Assembly: GCA_002414665.1 (NCBI GenBank) | Contig: DIAF01000014.1 | Coordinates: forward strand, 1,289-65,288 | Direction: 5' to 3' | Length of the DNA stretch: 64,000 nt | Source of the DNA: Halieaceae bacterium UBA5085 | GTDB lineage: Bacteria > Pseudomonadota > Gammaproteobacteria > Pseudomonadales > Halieaceae | Shown: piece after piece, positions 26,274 to 35,766 of the stretch | Layout of the letters: each line of letters starts with the position of its first letter | Numbering within the stretch: position 1 is the stretch's first letter | Position numbers and translations under genes: made by a program | Notes under the pieces: model-generated | What the model was told of the DNA's origin: nothing | The model's input: only the letters and a program-made list of their open reading frames with translations | Databases searched by the model: none

Positions 26274-27443
26274 TCAGGAATCGAGCGGGCGCAGTGCCCA
26301 CTCACCGTCAGCTTTTACCAGTTCGCGGTCACATCGCGGATCGGGGCGCTCGCCGGCACAGCGAATGACTATCTCGCCACCCTTGCGCAGCGCCGCCACC
26401 GCCGCGAGCAGTGCAGGGTCGTCGCTGTCCGGTGCACTCACGGCGCCGGGCTCATCTGTCGACGCCGGCACCAGCGCCATCAGGGCCTTGAGGTCGGTGG
26501 CAAAACCGGTCGCCGGTCGCGCGCGGCCGAAGACCTTGCCGACATCGTTGTAGCGCCCGCCATTCGCCAGCGCCTGGCCGTGACCGGGGGCATAGGCCGC
26601 AAACACCATGCCTGTGTGGTAGTGGTAGCCGCGCAATTCTGCGAGATCGAAATACACGGTAATGCCGGGGTGGCTGCGCGCGATGGCGGCGGCCACGGAC
26701 TCCAGCGCCGCCACGGCAAGCAGCGCATCCGGGGCTGCCTCAGCCAGCAGCTCGCGCGCCGTACCGAGCACCGCCGCATCGCCGTGCAACTCCAGCAGGC
26801 CGAGAATCAGCCCGGCGGCCGGGGCAGGAACATCAGCCAGAGCCAGCAGCAGATCAGGGCGCGACTTGCGCTGCAGGGCGTCGAAAACCTCCGCCTCCTG
26901 CTCCGCTGTCAGTGCCGCCGCCGCGAGCACGGCTTCGTACACACCGACGTGGCCCAGATCCAGCGTCACCTGCGTCACACCGGCGGCACCCAGGGTGGCG
27001 AGCATGAGCCGGATAACCTCCACGTCCCCCGCCAGGCTGTCGTCGCCGTAGAGCTCGGCTCCCAGCTGAATGGGCGAGCGCGAAGCGAGCAGCGACTTGG
27101 GCCGGGTATGCAGAGTGGATCCTGCATAGCAGAGGCGCGTCACGCCGGCTTCGGCGAGACTGTGCGCATCAATACGCGCCACCTGCGGGGTGATATCGGC
27201 GCGAATGCCCAGGGTGCGACCACTCAGCTGATCCGTCATCTTGAACGTCAGCAAGTCGAGATCACGCCCCAGCCCAATCAGCAGCGACTCGGTGAATTCC
27301 ATCAGGGGAGGGATGACCAGCTGGTAGCCCCACTGCTGGTAGAGGTCGAGAATTTCACGCCTCAGGCGCTCGACAATGCGCGCCTGCCGGGGCAGCACTT
27401 CTTCTACCCCATCGGGCAATTGCCAGCGATCCACCGTCGTCAT
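26274..27443 (-). CDS. hisZ: ATP phosphoribosyltransferase regulatory subunit
   Basis: This 389-residue paralogue of histidyl-tRNA synthetase combines with a short HisG to form the active, histidine-sensitive first enzyme of histidine synthesis. It keeps the HisRS-like core (ADITPQVARIDAH, LCYAGSTLHT, YYHTGMVFAAY-like segment, GGRYNDVGKVFGR). It lacks the anticodon-binding domain, so it cannot be a synthetase. Its presence implies that the genome has the short form of HisG. It lies between the DUF2065 gene and purA, the usual Pseudomonas position. Confidence 0.95.
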   Translation of the reverse strand: MTTVDRWQLPDGVEEVLPRQARIVERLRREILDLYQQWGYQLVIPPLMEFTESLLIGLGRDLDLLTFKMTDQLSGRTLGIRADITPQVARIDAHSLAEAGVTRLCYAGSTLHTRPKSLLASRSPIQLGAELYGDDSLAGDVEVIRLMLATLGAAGVTQVTLDLGHVGVYEAVLAAAALTAEQEAEVFDALQRKSRPDLLLALADVPAPAAGLILGLLELHGDAAVLGTARELLAEAAPDALLAVAALESVAAAIARSHPGITVYFDLAELRGYHYHTGMVFAAYAPGHGQALANGGRYNDVGKVFGRARPATGFATDLKALMALVPASTDEPGAVSAPDSDDPALLAAVAALRKGGEIVIRCAGERPDPRCDRELVKADGEWALRPLDS

Positions 27444-27452
27444 AAACGCCCT

Positions 27453-27644
27453 TTAGTGCACCCAATACAGCATTACCACCCCGAGCAGCATGCTGCCCAG
27501 GCCGACATTGCGGATGACCTTGTCCTGCTGCTGCGCCACCCCGATCACCATCTGTCGCCAGGTGCGGGGGCTCAGGAAGGGCAAGATACCCTCGATAATC
27601 AGTACCAGCGCCAGGGCCGCTGGCAGAACCTGCCAGAATTCCAC
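27453..27644 (-). CDS. DUF2065 small membrane protein (YjeT-like)
   Basis: This 63-residue protein has two predicted helices (about residues 5-25 and 45-62) around a basic loop with SPRTWRQM, the DUF2065 pattern. It follows hflC in many gammaproteobacteria, which suggests a link with the HflKC complex, but no function is known. It lies nine bases upstream of hisZ and is separated from hflC by a strong hairpin. Confidence 0.88.
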   Translation of the reverse strand: MEFWQVLPAALALVLIIEGILPFLSPRTWRQMVIGVAQQQDKVIRNVGLGSMLLGVVMLYWVH

Positions 27645-27669
27645 ATCATCCCCCTGAAGCCGTGCTCAT

Positions 27670-27718
27670 AAAAAAACCGCGGGGCCGGCGTTTGTGGGTA
27701 AAACGCCGGATCCCACGG
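27670..27718 (-). terminator. Rho-independent terminator after hflC
   Basis: On the minus strand a long GC-rich stem (arms about 27677-27693 and 27700-27718, with a few mismatches and a short loop) is followed by seven T residues (27676-27670). It lies 50 bases after the hflC stop and just before DUF2065-hisZ-purA. It probably ends the hfq-hflX-hflKC transcript or attenuates read-through to the biosynthetic genes. Confidence 0.8.
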
Positions 27719-27768
27719 TTGCAGAATTCTACCACAGGCACCGCTGAAGGCACCTGCGTTTTTTACCC

Positions 27769-28644
27769 CTATTGGCTACCCTCGGAATCCTTCAAATAGC
27801 GGAAGAAGTCACTGTCTGGCTGAATCAGCATGATGTCACCGCTGTTCTGGAACGACTCACGATACGCCCGCAGGCTGCGCGTAAACGAGTAGAACTCGGG
27901 GTTGCTGTTGAAGGCCTCGGCGTAGATGCTGGTCGCCAGTGCGTCGCCCTCACCACGGATCAACTGCGCGTCACGGTAGGCGTTCGCCTCCAGTACCGTC
28001 ACTTCGCGGTCAGCTGCAGCGCGAATACCCTCTGCGAGTTCCTGACCCAGTGCACGGTGCTCCCGGGCCTCTTTTTCCCGCTCGGCGTTCATGCGGCGAT
28101 ACACGGACTCGGACACATCCGGCGGCAGGTCGATCTGCTTGACCCGCACATCCAGGACCTCGACCCCGTATTCCTCTAACGCAACTTCACTCAGCTCTTC
28201 AGTCAGCGCTTCCATCAACTGGTCGCGCTGGCCCGACACCACCTCCTGAATGGTGCGCACCGCCACCTGGTTGCGCAAACCGTCGTTGATCCGCTGCCCG
28301 AGCAGGGCGCTGGCTCGAGCTTCCTCGCCGTTGGTCGCGGTGTAGAACTTCGCGGTGTCCGCCACACGGAACTTGGCGTAGGAATCCACAATCAACGCTT
28401 TCTTCTCCTGTGTGAAGAAGCGTTCGGGGGTTGAATCCACCGTCAGCAGCCGCGCCTCGAACTTGCGCACGTTGTTGACGAACGGCACCTTGACGTGCAA
28501 ACCAGGCCTGATGTCCGGGTTGACCACCTCACCAAACTGCAGCATCACGGCGCGCTCGGTCTCCTTGACCACAAACACCGTGTTACTCAAAACGAACAGC
28601 GACAGGGCAGCTACCAGCAGCCAGGTCATACCTTTTCCGCCCAT
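27769..28644 (-). CDS. hflC: HflC, SPFH-domain modulator of FtsH protease
   Basis: This 291-residue inner-membrane protein with one N-terminal helix (about 5-22) faces the periplasm through an SPFH/band-7 domain. With HflK it forms the large cage around FtsH that limits its proteolysis of membrane proteins. Family segments include VVKETERAVMLQFGEV, RFFTQEKKALIVDSYAKFRV and VEVLDVRVKQIDLP. Its ATG lies one base after the hflK stop. Confidence 0.95.
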   Translation of the reverse strand: MGGKGMTWLLVAALSLFVLSNTVFVVKETERAVMLQFGEVVNPDIRPGLHVKVPFVNNVRKFEARLLTVDSTPERFFTQEKKALIVDSYAKFRVADTAKFYTATNGEEARASALLGQRINDGLRNQVAVRTIQEVVSGQRDQLMEALTEELSEVALEEYGVEVLDVRVKQIDLPPDVSESVYRRMNAEREKEAREHRALGQELAEGIRAAADREVTVLEANAYRDAQLIRGEGDALATSIYAEAFNSNPEFYSFTRSLRAYRESFQNSGDIMLIQPDSDFFRYLKDSEGSQ

Positions 28645-28645
28645 C

Positions 28646-29806
28646 TTAGCGACCTCCTCTGCGGTTATTGGCTGCAGCGGCGTCCTGGCGCAGCTGCTCA
28701 GTCACGGCATCGGTCAACTCGCGAACCGTGTTTGCATCCAGCCGGCCGCTGCGCGGCACGCTGGCGCCGGCAGAACTGGTCATCTTGTCCAGCGGCAGGT
28801 ACATCACGTTATTGCCGCCTTCCACATCAACCATCACCTTGTTGGTATTGGTGAGCACTTCCTGCACGGCCTCGAGATAGAGACGCTCACGGGTCACTTC
28901 AGGTGCCTTGGCGTACTCGGCCAACAGCGCCTTGAAGCGCTGGGCCTCACCTTCAGCGCTGGCGACTACCTGTTCGCGATAGGCGCCAGCCTCCTCAAGC
29001 ACCCGCTGGGCACGGCCGCGTGCTTCAGGCACGATGCCATTGGCGTAGGCCTGGGCCTCGTTCTTGAGCCGCTCTTCGTCCTCACGCGCCTTGATCACAT
29101 CGTCGAATGCGGCCTGCACCTGAGTCGGTGGCTTGGACTCGTCAATGTTGACCTTGATTACGCGAATACCGGTTTCATACATGTCGGTGTAGCGCTGCAG
29201 CCGCACCTGAACGTCGGTACCGATCTGGGCGCGCCCCTCGGTCAGCACCGAGTCCATACGGGTATCGCCGACCACATGCCGCAACGCGCTCTGGGCCGCA
29301 TGCTGCAGGGAGTCTTCTGGATCGCGCACCTTCAGCACAAAGCTGGTGGGATCGACGATCACGTACTGCACCGACATGCGCACCTCGACGATATTCTCGT
29401 CCTGAGTGAGCATGATTTCACGGAAGGTCGCGGCACGCACCTTGGTGGTGTTGACGCGGATCACTTCATCGATCAGCGGTGGATTCCACTGCAGGCCAGG
29501 CTGCACGGTTTCCAGGTACTTGCCGAAGCGCAGCACCACGGCGCGCTCCTGCTCGTCGACCTGGTACAGCCCCATCAGGCCCCAGACCAGGACAGCGATC
29601 AGCGCAACCGCACCCAGCAGTCCGGCAGAGAGTCCGCCACCACCACCCGATGATCCGCCGCGCTTGCCGCCACGACCGCCAAACAGGCCGCCGAGCTTCT
29701 CCTGCAGCTTTTTCAGCGCTTCATCGAGATCTGGGGGCCCCTGATCACCGCCGCCCCAGGGATCCTTCGGCTTGTTACTTCCACCACCCGGCTCATTCCA
29801 AGCCAT
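28646..29806 (-). CDS. hflK: HflK, SPFH-domain modulator of FtsH protease
   Basis: This 386-residue partner of HflC has a Gly-rich cytoplasmic N-terminus of about 60 residues (GGGSNKPKDPWGGG), one membrane helix (about 62-82) and the SPFH domain starting at GLYQVDEQERAVVLRFGKY. A long helical region and the conserved NNVMYLPLDKM end follow. The length is near the usual 400. It is placed between hflX and hflC as in most gammaproteobacteria. Confidence 0.95.
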   Translation of the reverse strand: MAWNEPGGGSNKPKDPWGGGDQGPPDLDEALKKLQEKLGGLFGGRGGKRGGSSGGGGGLSAGLLGAVALIAVLVWGLMGLYQVDEQERAVVLRFGKYLETVQPGLQWNPPLIDEVIRVNTTKVRAATFREIMLTQDENIVEVRMSVQYVIVDPTSFVLKVRDPEDSLQHAAQSALRHVVGDTRMDSVLTEGRAQIGTDVQVRLQRYTDMYETGIRVIKVNIDESKPPTQVQAAFDDVIKAREDEERLKNEAQAYANGIVPEARGRAQRVLEEAGAYREQVVASAEGEAQRFKALLAEYAKAPEVTRERLYLEAVQEVLTNTNKVMVDVEGGNNVMYLPLDKMTSSAGASVPRSGRLDANTVRELTDAVTEQLRQDAAAANNRRGGR

Positions 29807-29871
29807 ACTGAACTCCCATTTTCAACGTGTTTGCAGTTTACCAAAAATACCTGAGCCCACGACCCGGGCTC

Positions 29872-31143
29872 CTAGGGGACAAGCTCCGCCCCCCGTTTCA
29901 TCAGTCGGTTCCAGTCCGCCCGCGGCAGGCGCACACTCAGGTGTGCAATACCGTCATCTCCGTACTGTTCCGCCGCCACAGCTCCCATCTGGTACAGCGC
30001 GGCGCGCAGACGACCCTGTTGCGGCTGCAGGTGCAGTTCTTCCTCCACCATATCAGCCCCCACGCGCTCGCCGATGGCCTGCAGCAGCAGCTCGCAACCC
30101 GCTCCGGTGGCCGCACTCAGCCACACGCGCTCGGGGACGCCGTTCTCATCGTAATCAATACGTGGCTCCTGCTCCAACAGGTCAAGTTTGTTGAACACCT
30201 GCAGCTGCGGGATGTCCTGTGCGCCAATTTCCTCCAGCACTGCCTGAACCTGGTGGATGTTGTCCTCCCGCGCCCCCGCAGCCACATCAATCACATGCAA
30301 CAGGAGGTCGGCGCTGACAGTCTCTTCCAGCGTCGCCTTGAAGGCCTCAACGAGCTTGTGCGGCAAATGGGCGATGAAGCCCACAGTATCTGCCATGATT
30401 ACCGGCCCGACTTCCTCCAGCTCCAACCGGCGCAGCGTCGGGTCCAGGGTGGCAAACAGCTGGTCGGCGGCATACACCTCGGCATTGGTCAGGCGGTTAA
30501 ACAGCGTCGACTTGCCGGCGTTGGTATACCCCACCAGCGCTATGGTGGGCACTTCCGCCCGTCGACGGGAACGCCGACCCTGGTCGCGCTGGCGTCGCAC
30601 TTTTTCCAGCCGGGCCAGAATAGACTTGATGCGCACCCGGAGCAGACGCCGGTCGGTCTCCAACTGGGTTTCGCCAGGCCCACGCAGGCCGATGCCGCCT
30701 TTCTGTCGCTCGAGGTGGGTCCAGCCGCGCACCAGGCGAGTGCTCATGTGCTGCAGTTGCGCCAGCTCCACCTGCAGCTTGCCCTCGTGGGTTCGGGCGC
30801 GCTGGGCAAAGATATCGAGGATCAGCCCGGTACGGTCGAGCACTCGACATTTGAACTGGCGTTCAAGGTTGCGCTCCTGGCTGGGACTCAACGCATGGTT
30901 GAAAATCACCAGCTCCGCTTCGTGCAGCTGCACCTCATCCAGCACCTCCTGGACCTTGCCGGACCCTATGAAGGTACGCGAATCCGGCACGTCCCGGCTG
31001 CCCACGACAAACGCCACCGGGTCACCGCCGGCCGACAGGACCAGTTCCTCGAACTCGCGGGGGTCTTCACGCTCGTCTTCGCTGGCAATGGCAAGATGCA
31101 CCAGTACGGCGCGCTCGCCGGACGCTGGACGCTCAAAGAACAC
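29872..31143 (-). CDS. hflX: Ribosome-associated GTPase HflX
   Basis: This 423-residue GTPase binds the 50S subunit and splits stalled or heat-damaged ribosomes. The N-terminal HflX domain (FIGSGKVQEV, VIFNHALSPSQERNLE) and the helical linker (GPGETQLETDRR) lead to the G domain with Walker A VGYTNAGKST, G3 ADTVGFI and G4 NKLD. The distance to hfq is 65 bases and to hflK also 65. It belongs to the hfq operon. Confidence 0.95.
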   Translation of the reverse strand: MFFERPASGERAVLVHLAIASEDEREDPREFEELVLSAGGDPVAFVVGSRDVPDSRTFIGSGKVQEVLDEVQLHEAELVIFNHALSPSQERNLERQFKCRVLDRTGLILDIFAQRARTHEGKLQVELAQLQHMSTRLVRGWTHLERQKGGIGLRGPGETQLETDRRLLRVRIKSILARLEKVRRQRDQGRRSRRRAEVPTIALVGYTNAGKSTLFNRLTNAEVYAADQLFATLDPTLRRLELEEVGPVIMADTVGFIAHLPHKLVEAFKATLEETVSADLLLHVIDVAAGAREDNIHQVQAVLEEIGAQDIPQLQVFNKLDLLEQEPRIDYDENGVPERVWLSAATGAGCELLLQAIGERVGADMVEEELHLQPQQGRLRAALYQMGAVAAEQYGDDGIAHLSVRLPRADWNRLMKRGAELVP

Positions 31144-31208
31144 GCTCGCCTCGGGAATCGGCTGTGAGGAAGGTGGGAGCGCCGCAGCGCCCGCACAATC
31201 TGGGCAGA

Positions 31209-31460
31209 CTAGCTCTCGCCGTCATCATCTTCCGGCGGATTCTGCATGGGCATGCGCACCACACGGGAAGGGACCACAGTGGAAATGGCGTGCTTGTAGA
31301 CCATCTGGCTGACCGTATTTTTCAGCAGCACAACAAACTGGTCGAACGACTCGATCTGACCCTGCAGCTTGATGCCGTTCACCAGATAAATGGATACCGG
31401 AACGCGCTCCTTACGCAGGATGTTCAGGTAAGGGTCTTGTAGCGTGTGCCCTTTTGACAT
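31209..31460 (-). CDS. hfq: RNA chaperone Hfq
   Basis: This 83-residue hexameric Sm-like protein pairs small RNAs with mRNAs. The Sm1 region (LQDPYLNILRKERVPVSIYL) and the Sm2 signature (YKHAISTVVPSR) are complete, and the short tail is acidic. A longer frame opens at 31538, but the ATG at 31460 has a perfect AAGGAGAG site and gives the standard MSKGH start. The 140 bases between miaA and hfq could hold its own promoter, as in other species, though none was resolved. Confidence 0.97.
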   Translation of the reverse strand: MSKGHTLQDPYLNILRKERVPVSIYLVNGIKLQGQIESFDQFVVLLKNTVSQMVYKHAISTVVPSRVVRMPMQNPPEDDDGES

Positions 31461-31600
31461 AACTCTCTCCTTGGCTGGCTCAACAGGAGCCTGATAATAA
31501 TGGATGTACTCTCGCCTTCTCTCACCCTGACGGGCCACTGTACTGGCCCCCGGGGCGTTCCCCGACCGATTGCTGACAGTCAGTATAGCTGGTATTCCCC

Positions 31601-32593
31601 CTACATGGGGCTCTCCTGCAGATACTTCAAGGCGCAGGTGAGCGAATTTTCATCCAGCTCGCCTGCGCTGTGTTCTGACTCTCCCGCTGCACAAACGTTC
31701 CCCGCTGCGTTGGTCAGCAGCCAGTGCAGCCCCTGCCACTTGCGCAGCCAGGTCAGCTGTCGTTTCGCCAGCTGCCGGGTTGCTGCAACACCCTGCTGCA
31801 CCGCTTCCTCCAGGCTGCACTCGCCATCGAGGTGGCGGCAGAGCTGGCGGTACCCGACAGCACGCATGGCCGGGAGGTCGCCGCGCCCCGCCAGCTGCTC
31901 GCGCAGCGCGGCAACCTCCTGCAAAAAACCCTGGTCCATCATTTGCGCAAAACGCAGGGCTATGCGCTGATGCAGCACCCCGCGATCCCGGGGGCATATG
32001 GCCACCTGCTGCACACAATAGTCAGACACGGGACTCTGCGGTGCCTGCTCATGCCAAACGCTCAGCGGCACACCACTGCTGAGAAACACCTCAAGCGCCC
32101 TGCTTATACGTTGCGAATGGTGAGGGTGGATTGCAGCGGCAGAAACAGGATCCACCGCCGCCAGGCGCGCATGCAGTGCCGGCCAGCCGCGTGCTGCGGC
32201 CTCGGCGGCCAATGACACCCGCAGCTGCGGATCGGCAGGGGGCATTGTCGCCAACCCGTCCAGCAGCGCACGAAAGTAAAGCATGGTACCACCTACCAGG
32301 ATCGGCATTCGACCGCGCCCGACGATATCAGCGGCTGCGCGCAGGGCATCCTGAACAAATTCCGCTGCGGAATAGGTTTCAGTGGGATCGCGGATGTCGA
32401 CCAGATGATGTGGGTACTCGGGTTTCGCGCTGCCGATATCCAAACCGCGATACACCAGCGTGCTGTCAACGCTGATCAATTCGCCCCCCAGTGCCTCAGC
32501 GAGCCCCACCGCCAGATCGGTCTTGCCAGCGGCCGTCGGCCCGGTGATACAGAGCAACAAGGGCTTCTGCGCCTCGCGCAGGGCCGTGTGCAC
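31601..32593 (-). CDS. miaA: tRNA dimethylallyltransferase
   Basis: This 330-residue enzyme adds the dimethylallyl group to A37 of tRNAs that read UNN codons. The P-loop GPTAAGKTDLA and the DSTLVYRGLDIGSAKP substrate loop are near the N-terminus, followed by LVGGTMLYFRALLDGL and QRISRALEVF, with the basic C-terminal TRQLAKRQLTWLR. The start is a GTG directly after the mutL TAG (no gap), so translation is probably coupled. Confidence 0.96.
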   Translation of the reverse strand: MHTALREAQKPLLLCITGPTAAGKTDLAVGLAEALGGELISVDSTLVYRGLDIGSAKPEYPHHLVDIRDPTETYSAAEFVQDALRAAADIVGRGRMPILVGGTMLYFRALLDGLATMPPADPQLRVSLAAEAAARGWPALHARLAAVDPVSAAAIHPHHSQRISRALEVFLSSGVPLSVWHEQAPQSPVSDYCVQQVAICPRDRGVLHQRIALRFAQMMDQGFLQEVAALREQLAGRGDLPAMRAVGYRQLCRHLDGECSLEEAVQQGVAATRQLAKRQLTWLRKWQGLHWLLTNAAGNVCAAGESEHSAGELDENSLTCALKYLQESPM

Positions 32594-34396
32594 CTAGCGG
32601 CCCCGCAGGAACAGTTTATCGAGTTCCTCCAGCGACATGCGCGTCCAGGTCGGACGCCCATGGTTGCACTGGCCCGAGCGCTCCGTTTCTTCCATATCCC
32701 GCAACAGGGCATTCATTTCCGGCACGCTGAGGCGCCGGTTCGCACGCACCGAACCATGACAGGCCATGGTCGACAGGATGTCATCCATATGCGCTTCAAT
32801 GCGGTCCGAGCTGCCGTATTCGGCCAGATCCGAGAGCACATCGCGCACCAGCGCCGCCACATCCGAGCCGCGCAGCGTCACCGGGATCTGGCGCACCAGC
32901 AGTGACTCTTCACCAGCAACCTCCACCAGCAGCCCCAACCGGGCGAACACATCGGCGTGCTCCTGCGCCAGGGCCACCTCGCGCTCGCTGACCGCTATCG
33001 CCTCGGGCACCAGCAGGGGTTGGCCGGGAATGGCGTCCAATGCCCTGGCCGCCTTCAGCCGCTCATAAGTGATGCGCTCGTGCGCAGCGTGCATGTCGAC
33101 CAGCACCAGGCCCTCGGCATTTTCCGCCAGGATATAGATGCCCTTCAGCTGCGCCAGGGCATAGCCCAGCGGCGGCACCTCCTCCGGAGTCTGCGCCTCG
33201 GACAGCACACGGGGATGCAGGCCGGCATAGCTGCGCAGCTGCTCCCCCGACTGCCCAGGCAGGGGCGCGGATGTCGGGTGGTAGGCCGCCGGCGCCCCCC
33301 AACCCAGGCCGGGTTGGCTGGCAATTTCACCCGTCGCCGTATTCACCGCCAGGCCCTCCGCGGTCGTCAGCGGTGTTGGCGCCGCAGCAGGCCTGACATC
33401 CGCCAGCGCGCGGTGCAGTCCGCTGAAGATGCACTGGTGTACTGCGCGGCTGTCCCGGAAACGCACCTCGTGCTTGCCAGGGTGTACATTGACGTCCACC
33501 TGAGCCGGATCAAGCTCAAGAAAGAGCACAAAGGCGGGATGGCGGCCGTGATAGAGCACGTCGCGGTAGGCCTGTTTCACGGCGTGCGCCACCAGTTTGT
33601 CGCGAATCACCCGGCCGTTGACAAAGAAATACTGCAGGTCCGCCTGGCTACGGGAAAAGGTCGGCAGCCCCAGCCAGCCCCAAAGCCGCATATCGCCGCG
33701 CTCGACTTCGATAAACAGCGCCTGCTCCATGAAGGCCGGGCCACACACGGCGGCAACACGTCGCTGCCGCTCCGCATCCGAACCAGCGCCGGCCAGGCTG
33801 TGAATCACCTTGCCGTTGTGGCGCAACGTGAAGCCGACATCGAAGCGCGACAGGGCCAGGCGCTTGACGACTTCCTCCAGATGATTGAACTCGGTTTTTT
33901 CCGTACGCAGGAACTTGCGCCGCGCCGGCGTGTTGAAGAACAGGTCGCGCACCTCGACCGTGGTGCCCCGCGGGTGGGGTGCAGGGCGCAGCTGCACGTC
34001 CATTTCACGCCCCTCGCAAAGCGCACTGCACCCCTCGCTGGTCCCGTCGCGGTGATTGCTGGTGAGCGTCAGCCGCGACACAGAACCGATGGAGGCCAGT
34101 GCTTCGCCACGAAAGCCGAGGCTGCCGACGCGCTCCAGGTCATCCAGGGAAGCGATCTTGCTGGTTGCATGGCGGGACAGCGCCAGCGGCAGGTCTTCCG
34201 GATCAATCCCGGAACCGTTGTCCCGAATGCGGATGAGCTTGCAACCTGCAGCCTCGATATCGATATCGACTCGCGTGGCACCGGCATCAAGGCTGTTTTC
34301 AAGCACTTCCTTGACGACGGATGCGGGCCGCTCAACCACTTCGCCGGCGGCGATCTGGTTGGCCAGCCTCGGGCTGAGGCGCTGGATTCTGGTCAT
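32594..34396 (-). CDS. mutL: DNA mismatch repair protein MutL
   Basis: This 600-residue GHKL ATPase coordinates mismatch repair. The N-terminal ATPase motifs are clear (AAGEVVERPASVVKEV with ENSLDAGA, RDNGSGI, GFRGEALASI). The C-terminal domain has an endonuclease-type motif at residues 434-445 (DMHAAHERITYE, that is DxHA-x2-E-x4-E), plus ACHGSVRANR and QCNHGRP. These match the nicking MutL of bacteria without MutH, such as Pseudomonas, rather than E. coli. It is part of the amiB-mutL-miaA-hfq superoperon. Confidence 0.97.
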   Translation of the reverse strand: MTRIQRLSPRLANQIAAGEVVERPASVVKEVLENSLDAGATRVDIDIEAAGCKLIRIRDNGSGIDPEDLPLALSRHATSKIASLDDLERVGSLGFRGEALASIGSVSRLTLTSNHRDGTSEGCSALCEGREMDVQLRPAPHPRGTTVEVRDLFFNTPARRKFLRTEKTEFNHLEEVVKRLALSRFDVGFTLRHNGKVIHSLAGAGSDAERQRRVAAVCGPAFMEQALFIEVERGDMRLWGWLGLPTFSRSQADLQYFFVNGRVIRDKLVAHAVKQAYRDVLYHGRHPAFVLFLELDPAQVDVNVHPGKHEVRFRDSRAVHQCIFSGLHRALADVRPAAAPTPLTTAEGLAVNTATGEIASQPGLGWGAPAAYHPTSAPLPGQSGEQLRSYAGLHPRVLSEAQTPEEVPPLGYALAQLKGIYILAENAEGLVLVDMHAAHERITYERLKAARALDAIPGQPLLVPEAIAVSEREVALAQEHADVFARLGLLVEVAGEESLLVRQIPVTLRGSDVAALVRDVLSDLAEYGSSDRIEAHMDDILSTMACHGSVRANRRLSVPEMNALLRDMEETERSGQCNHGRPTWTRMSLEELDKLFLRGR

Positions 34397-34416
34397 GGAC
34401 GGGGTTTCAGTCGGAC

Positions 34417-35742
34417 TCAGGTCGCGGGTATTTTCAGCGTTTGACCTACCATGATGTGCGAGGAATCACGCAGGCCGTTGTGTTCCCGCAGACGGCGAAC
34501 CGGCACGTTGAAACGCTGGGCGATGCCCGAGAGTGTATCACCTCGGGCGATGGTGTACTCCTGATCACCCTGTTGCTTGCGCTGGGCAATCAGCGTGCCC
34601 GGCGGTGGCTGCGCCAGAAACCAGTCACGAATACCTGCGTGAATGGCCTGTGCCACCTTTTGCTGATATGCACGGGTGCTGAGCTTTTGCGCCTCACCGG
34701 GGTTCGAAATGAAACCGGTCTCGACCAGAATCGAGGGGATGTCAGGTGACTTCAATACCGCGAAGCCGGCCTGCTCCACATTGCGTTTGTGCAGCCGGGC
34801 CACCGTATCCATGCGCGACAGCACCTTGGCACCGACTTTGAGACTGTGGTCCAGGGTGTTGGTCATGGAGAGGTCAGTGAGCACACTGGCCAACACGTCA
34901 TCCTTGTCACCCAGCCGCACACCGCCGATCAGGTCCGCCGCGTTTTCACGCTGCGCAAGGTAGCTGGCGGCGGTGCTGGTGGCGCCACGCGTCGACAGCG
35001 CGTACACCGACGCGCCGTTGGCTTCACGGCGGGTGAAGGCATCTGCGTGGATGGAGACAAACAGGTCCGCATGGCGCTGGCGTGCGAGGTCGCGGCGCCC
35101 CTTGAGGCTGATGTAGTAATCTCCCGTGCGGATCATGGTCGGGCGGAACCCCTCATCGCGCTTGAGCAGCAACTCCAGCTCCCGGGAAATGGCCAGCACG
35201 ATGTCCTTCTCGCGCTGCCGGTTGGGGCCGATGGCGCCGGGGTCCTCGCCCCCGTGCCCCGCATCAATCGCAATAATAATGTCGCGACTGCCGCGATCCG
35301 TAGCCGCGGAGGTCTTCACCGGCTCGGCCGCAACAGCCTTCTCGCTGACGGGATTTCGGTCATAGAGATCCAGCACCAGCCGGTCGCCCGCCTGCGCGTT
35401 GGCCTTGAGCACGAAACTGCGTGGGTCCACGGCAGCACGCACATCAAACACCACACGCAGGTCGCGACCTTCACGGACCCCCGAGCGCACCAGTGAAATC
35501 GGTGTGTTGGCCAGCTCCAGGCCGGTCAGGCTGGCTTTCAGCGTGGCGTTGCTGACATCGAGGACAATACGATCGGGGTTACTGAGGGTCAACAGGCGGT
35601 GATCTGCCGGGCCGGTCAGGTCAAACACGACGCGCGTGTGATCCGGCGCACGCCACAAACGGACGTCATGCACCTCCACCGCCAGCGCCGTCGATACACA
35701 CAGGCACCACAGCACCAGACTCGCCCAGAAACCCCTGTTCAT
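34417..35742 (-). CDS. amiB: N-acetylmuramoyl-L-alanine amidase with AMIN and LysM domains
   Basis: This exported cell-wall hydrolase of 441 residues splits the stem peptide from glycan during daughter-cell separation. A signal peptide (about 1-21, ending ALA) precedes an AMIN domain (about 25-120) for septal targeting. An Amidase_3 domain (about 150-375) carries the zinc ligands and catalytic Glu in AIDAGHGGEDPGA, SIHADAF and ILVETGFISN. A LysM module (about 393-440) starts at YTIARGDTLSGIAQRF. AmiB homologues in Pseudomonas share this layout. EnvC/NlpD-type activators would be needed and are not in view. Confidence 0.94.
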   Translation of the reverse strand: MNRGFWASLVLWCLCVSTALAVEVHDVRLWRAPDHTRVVFDLTGPADHRLLTLSNPDRIVLDVSNATLKASLTGLELANTPISLVRSGVREGRDLRVVFDVRAAVDPRSFVLKANAQAGDRLVLDLYDRNPVSEKAVAAEPVKTSAATDRGSRDIIIAIDAGHGGEDPGAIGPNRQREKDIVLAISRELELLLKRDEGFRPTMIRTGDYYISLKGRRDLARQRHADLFVSIHADAFTRREANGASVYALSTRGATSTAASYLAQRENAADLIGGVRLGDKDDVLASVLTDLSMTNTLDHSLKVGAKVLSRMDTVARLHKRNVEQAGFAVLKSPDIPSILVETGFISNPGEAQKLSTRAYQQKVAQAIHAGIRDWFLAQPPPGTLIAQRKQQGDQEYTIARGDTLSGIAQRFNVPVRRLREHNGLRDSSHIMVGQTLKIPAT

Positions 35743-35766
35743 CTCACTCCAGACGTGTATCCGTCG

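Noticed and set aside
26580..27671. 363-codon plus-strand frame across hisZ
   Set aside because: Antisense to hisZ and DUF2065; no domain and no convincing ribosome site.
32957..34444. 495-codon plus-strand frame opposite mutL
   Set aside because: Antisense to the clear MutL coding sequence; long because stops are rare at this GC content.
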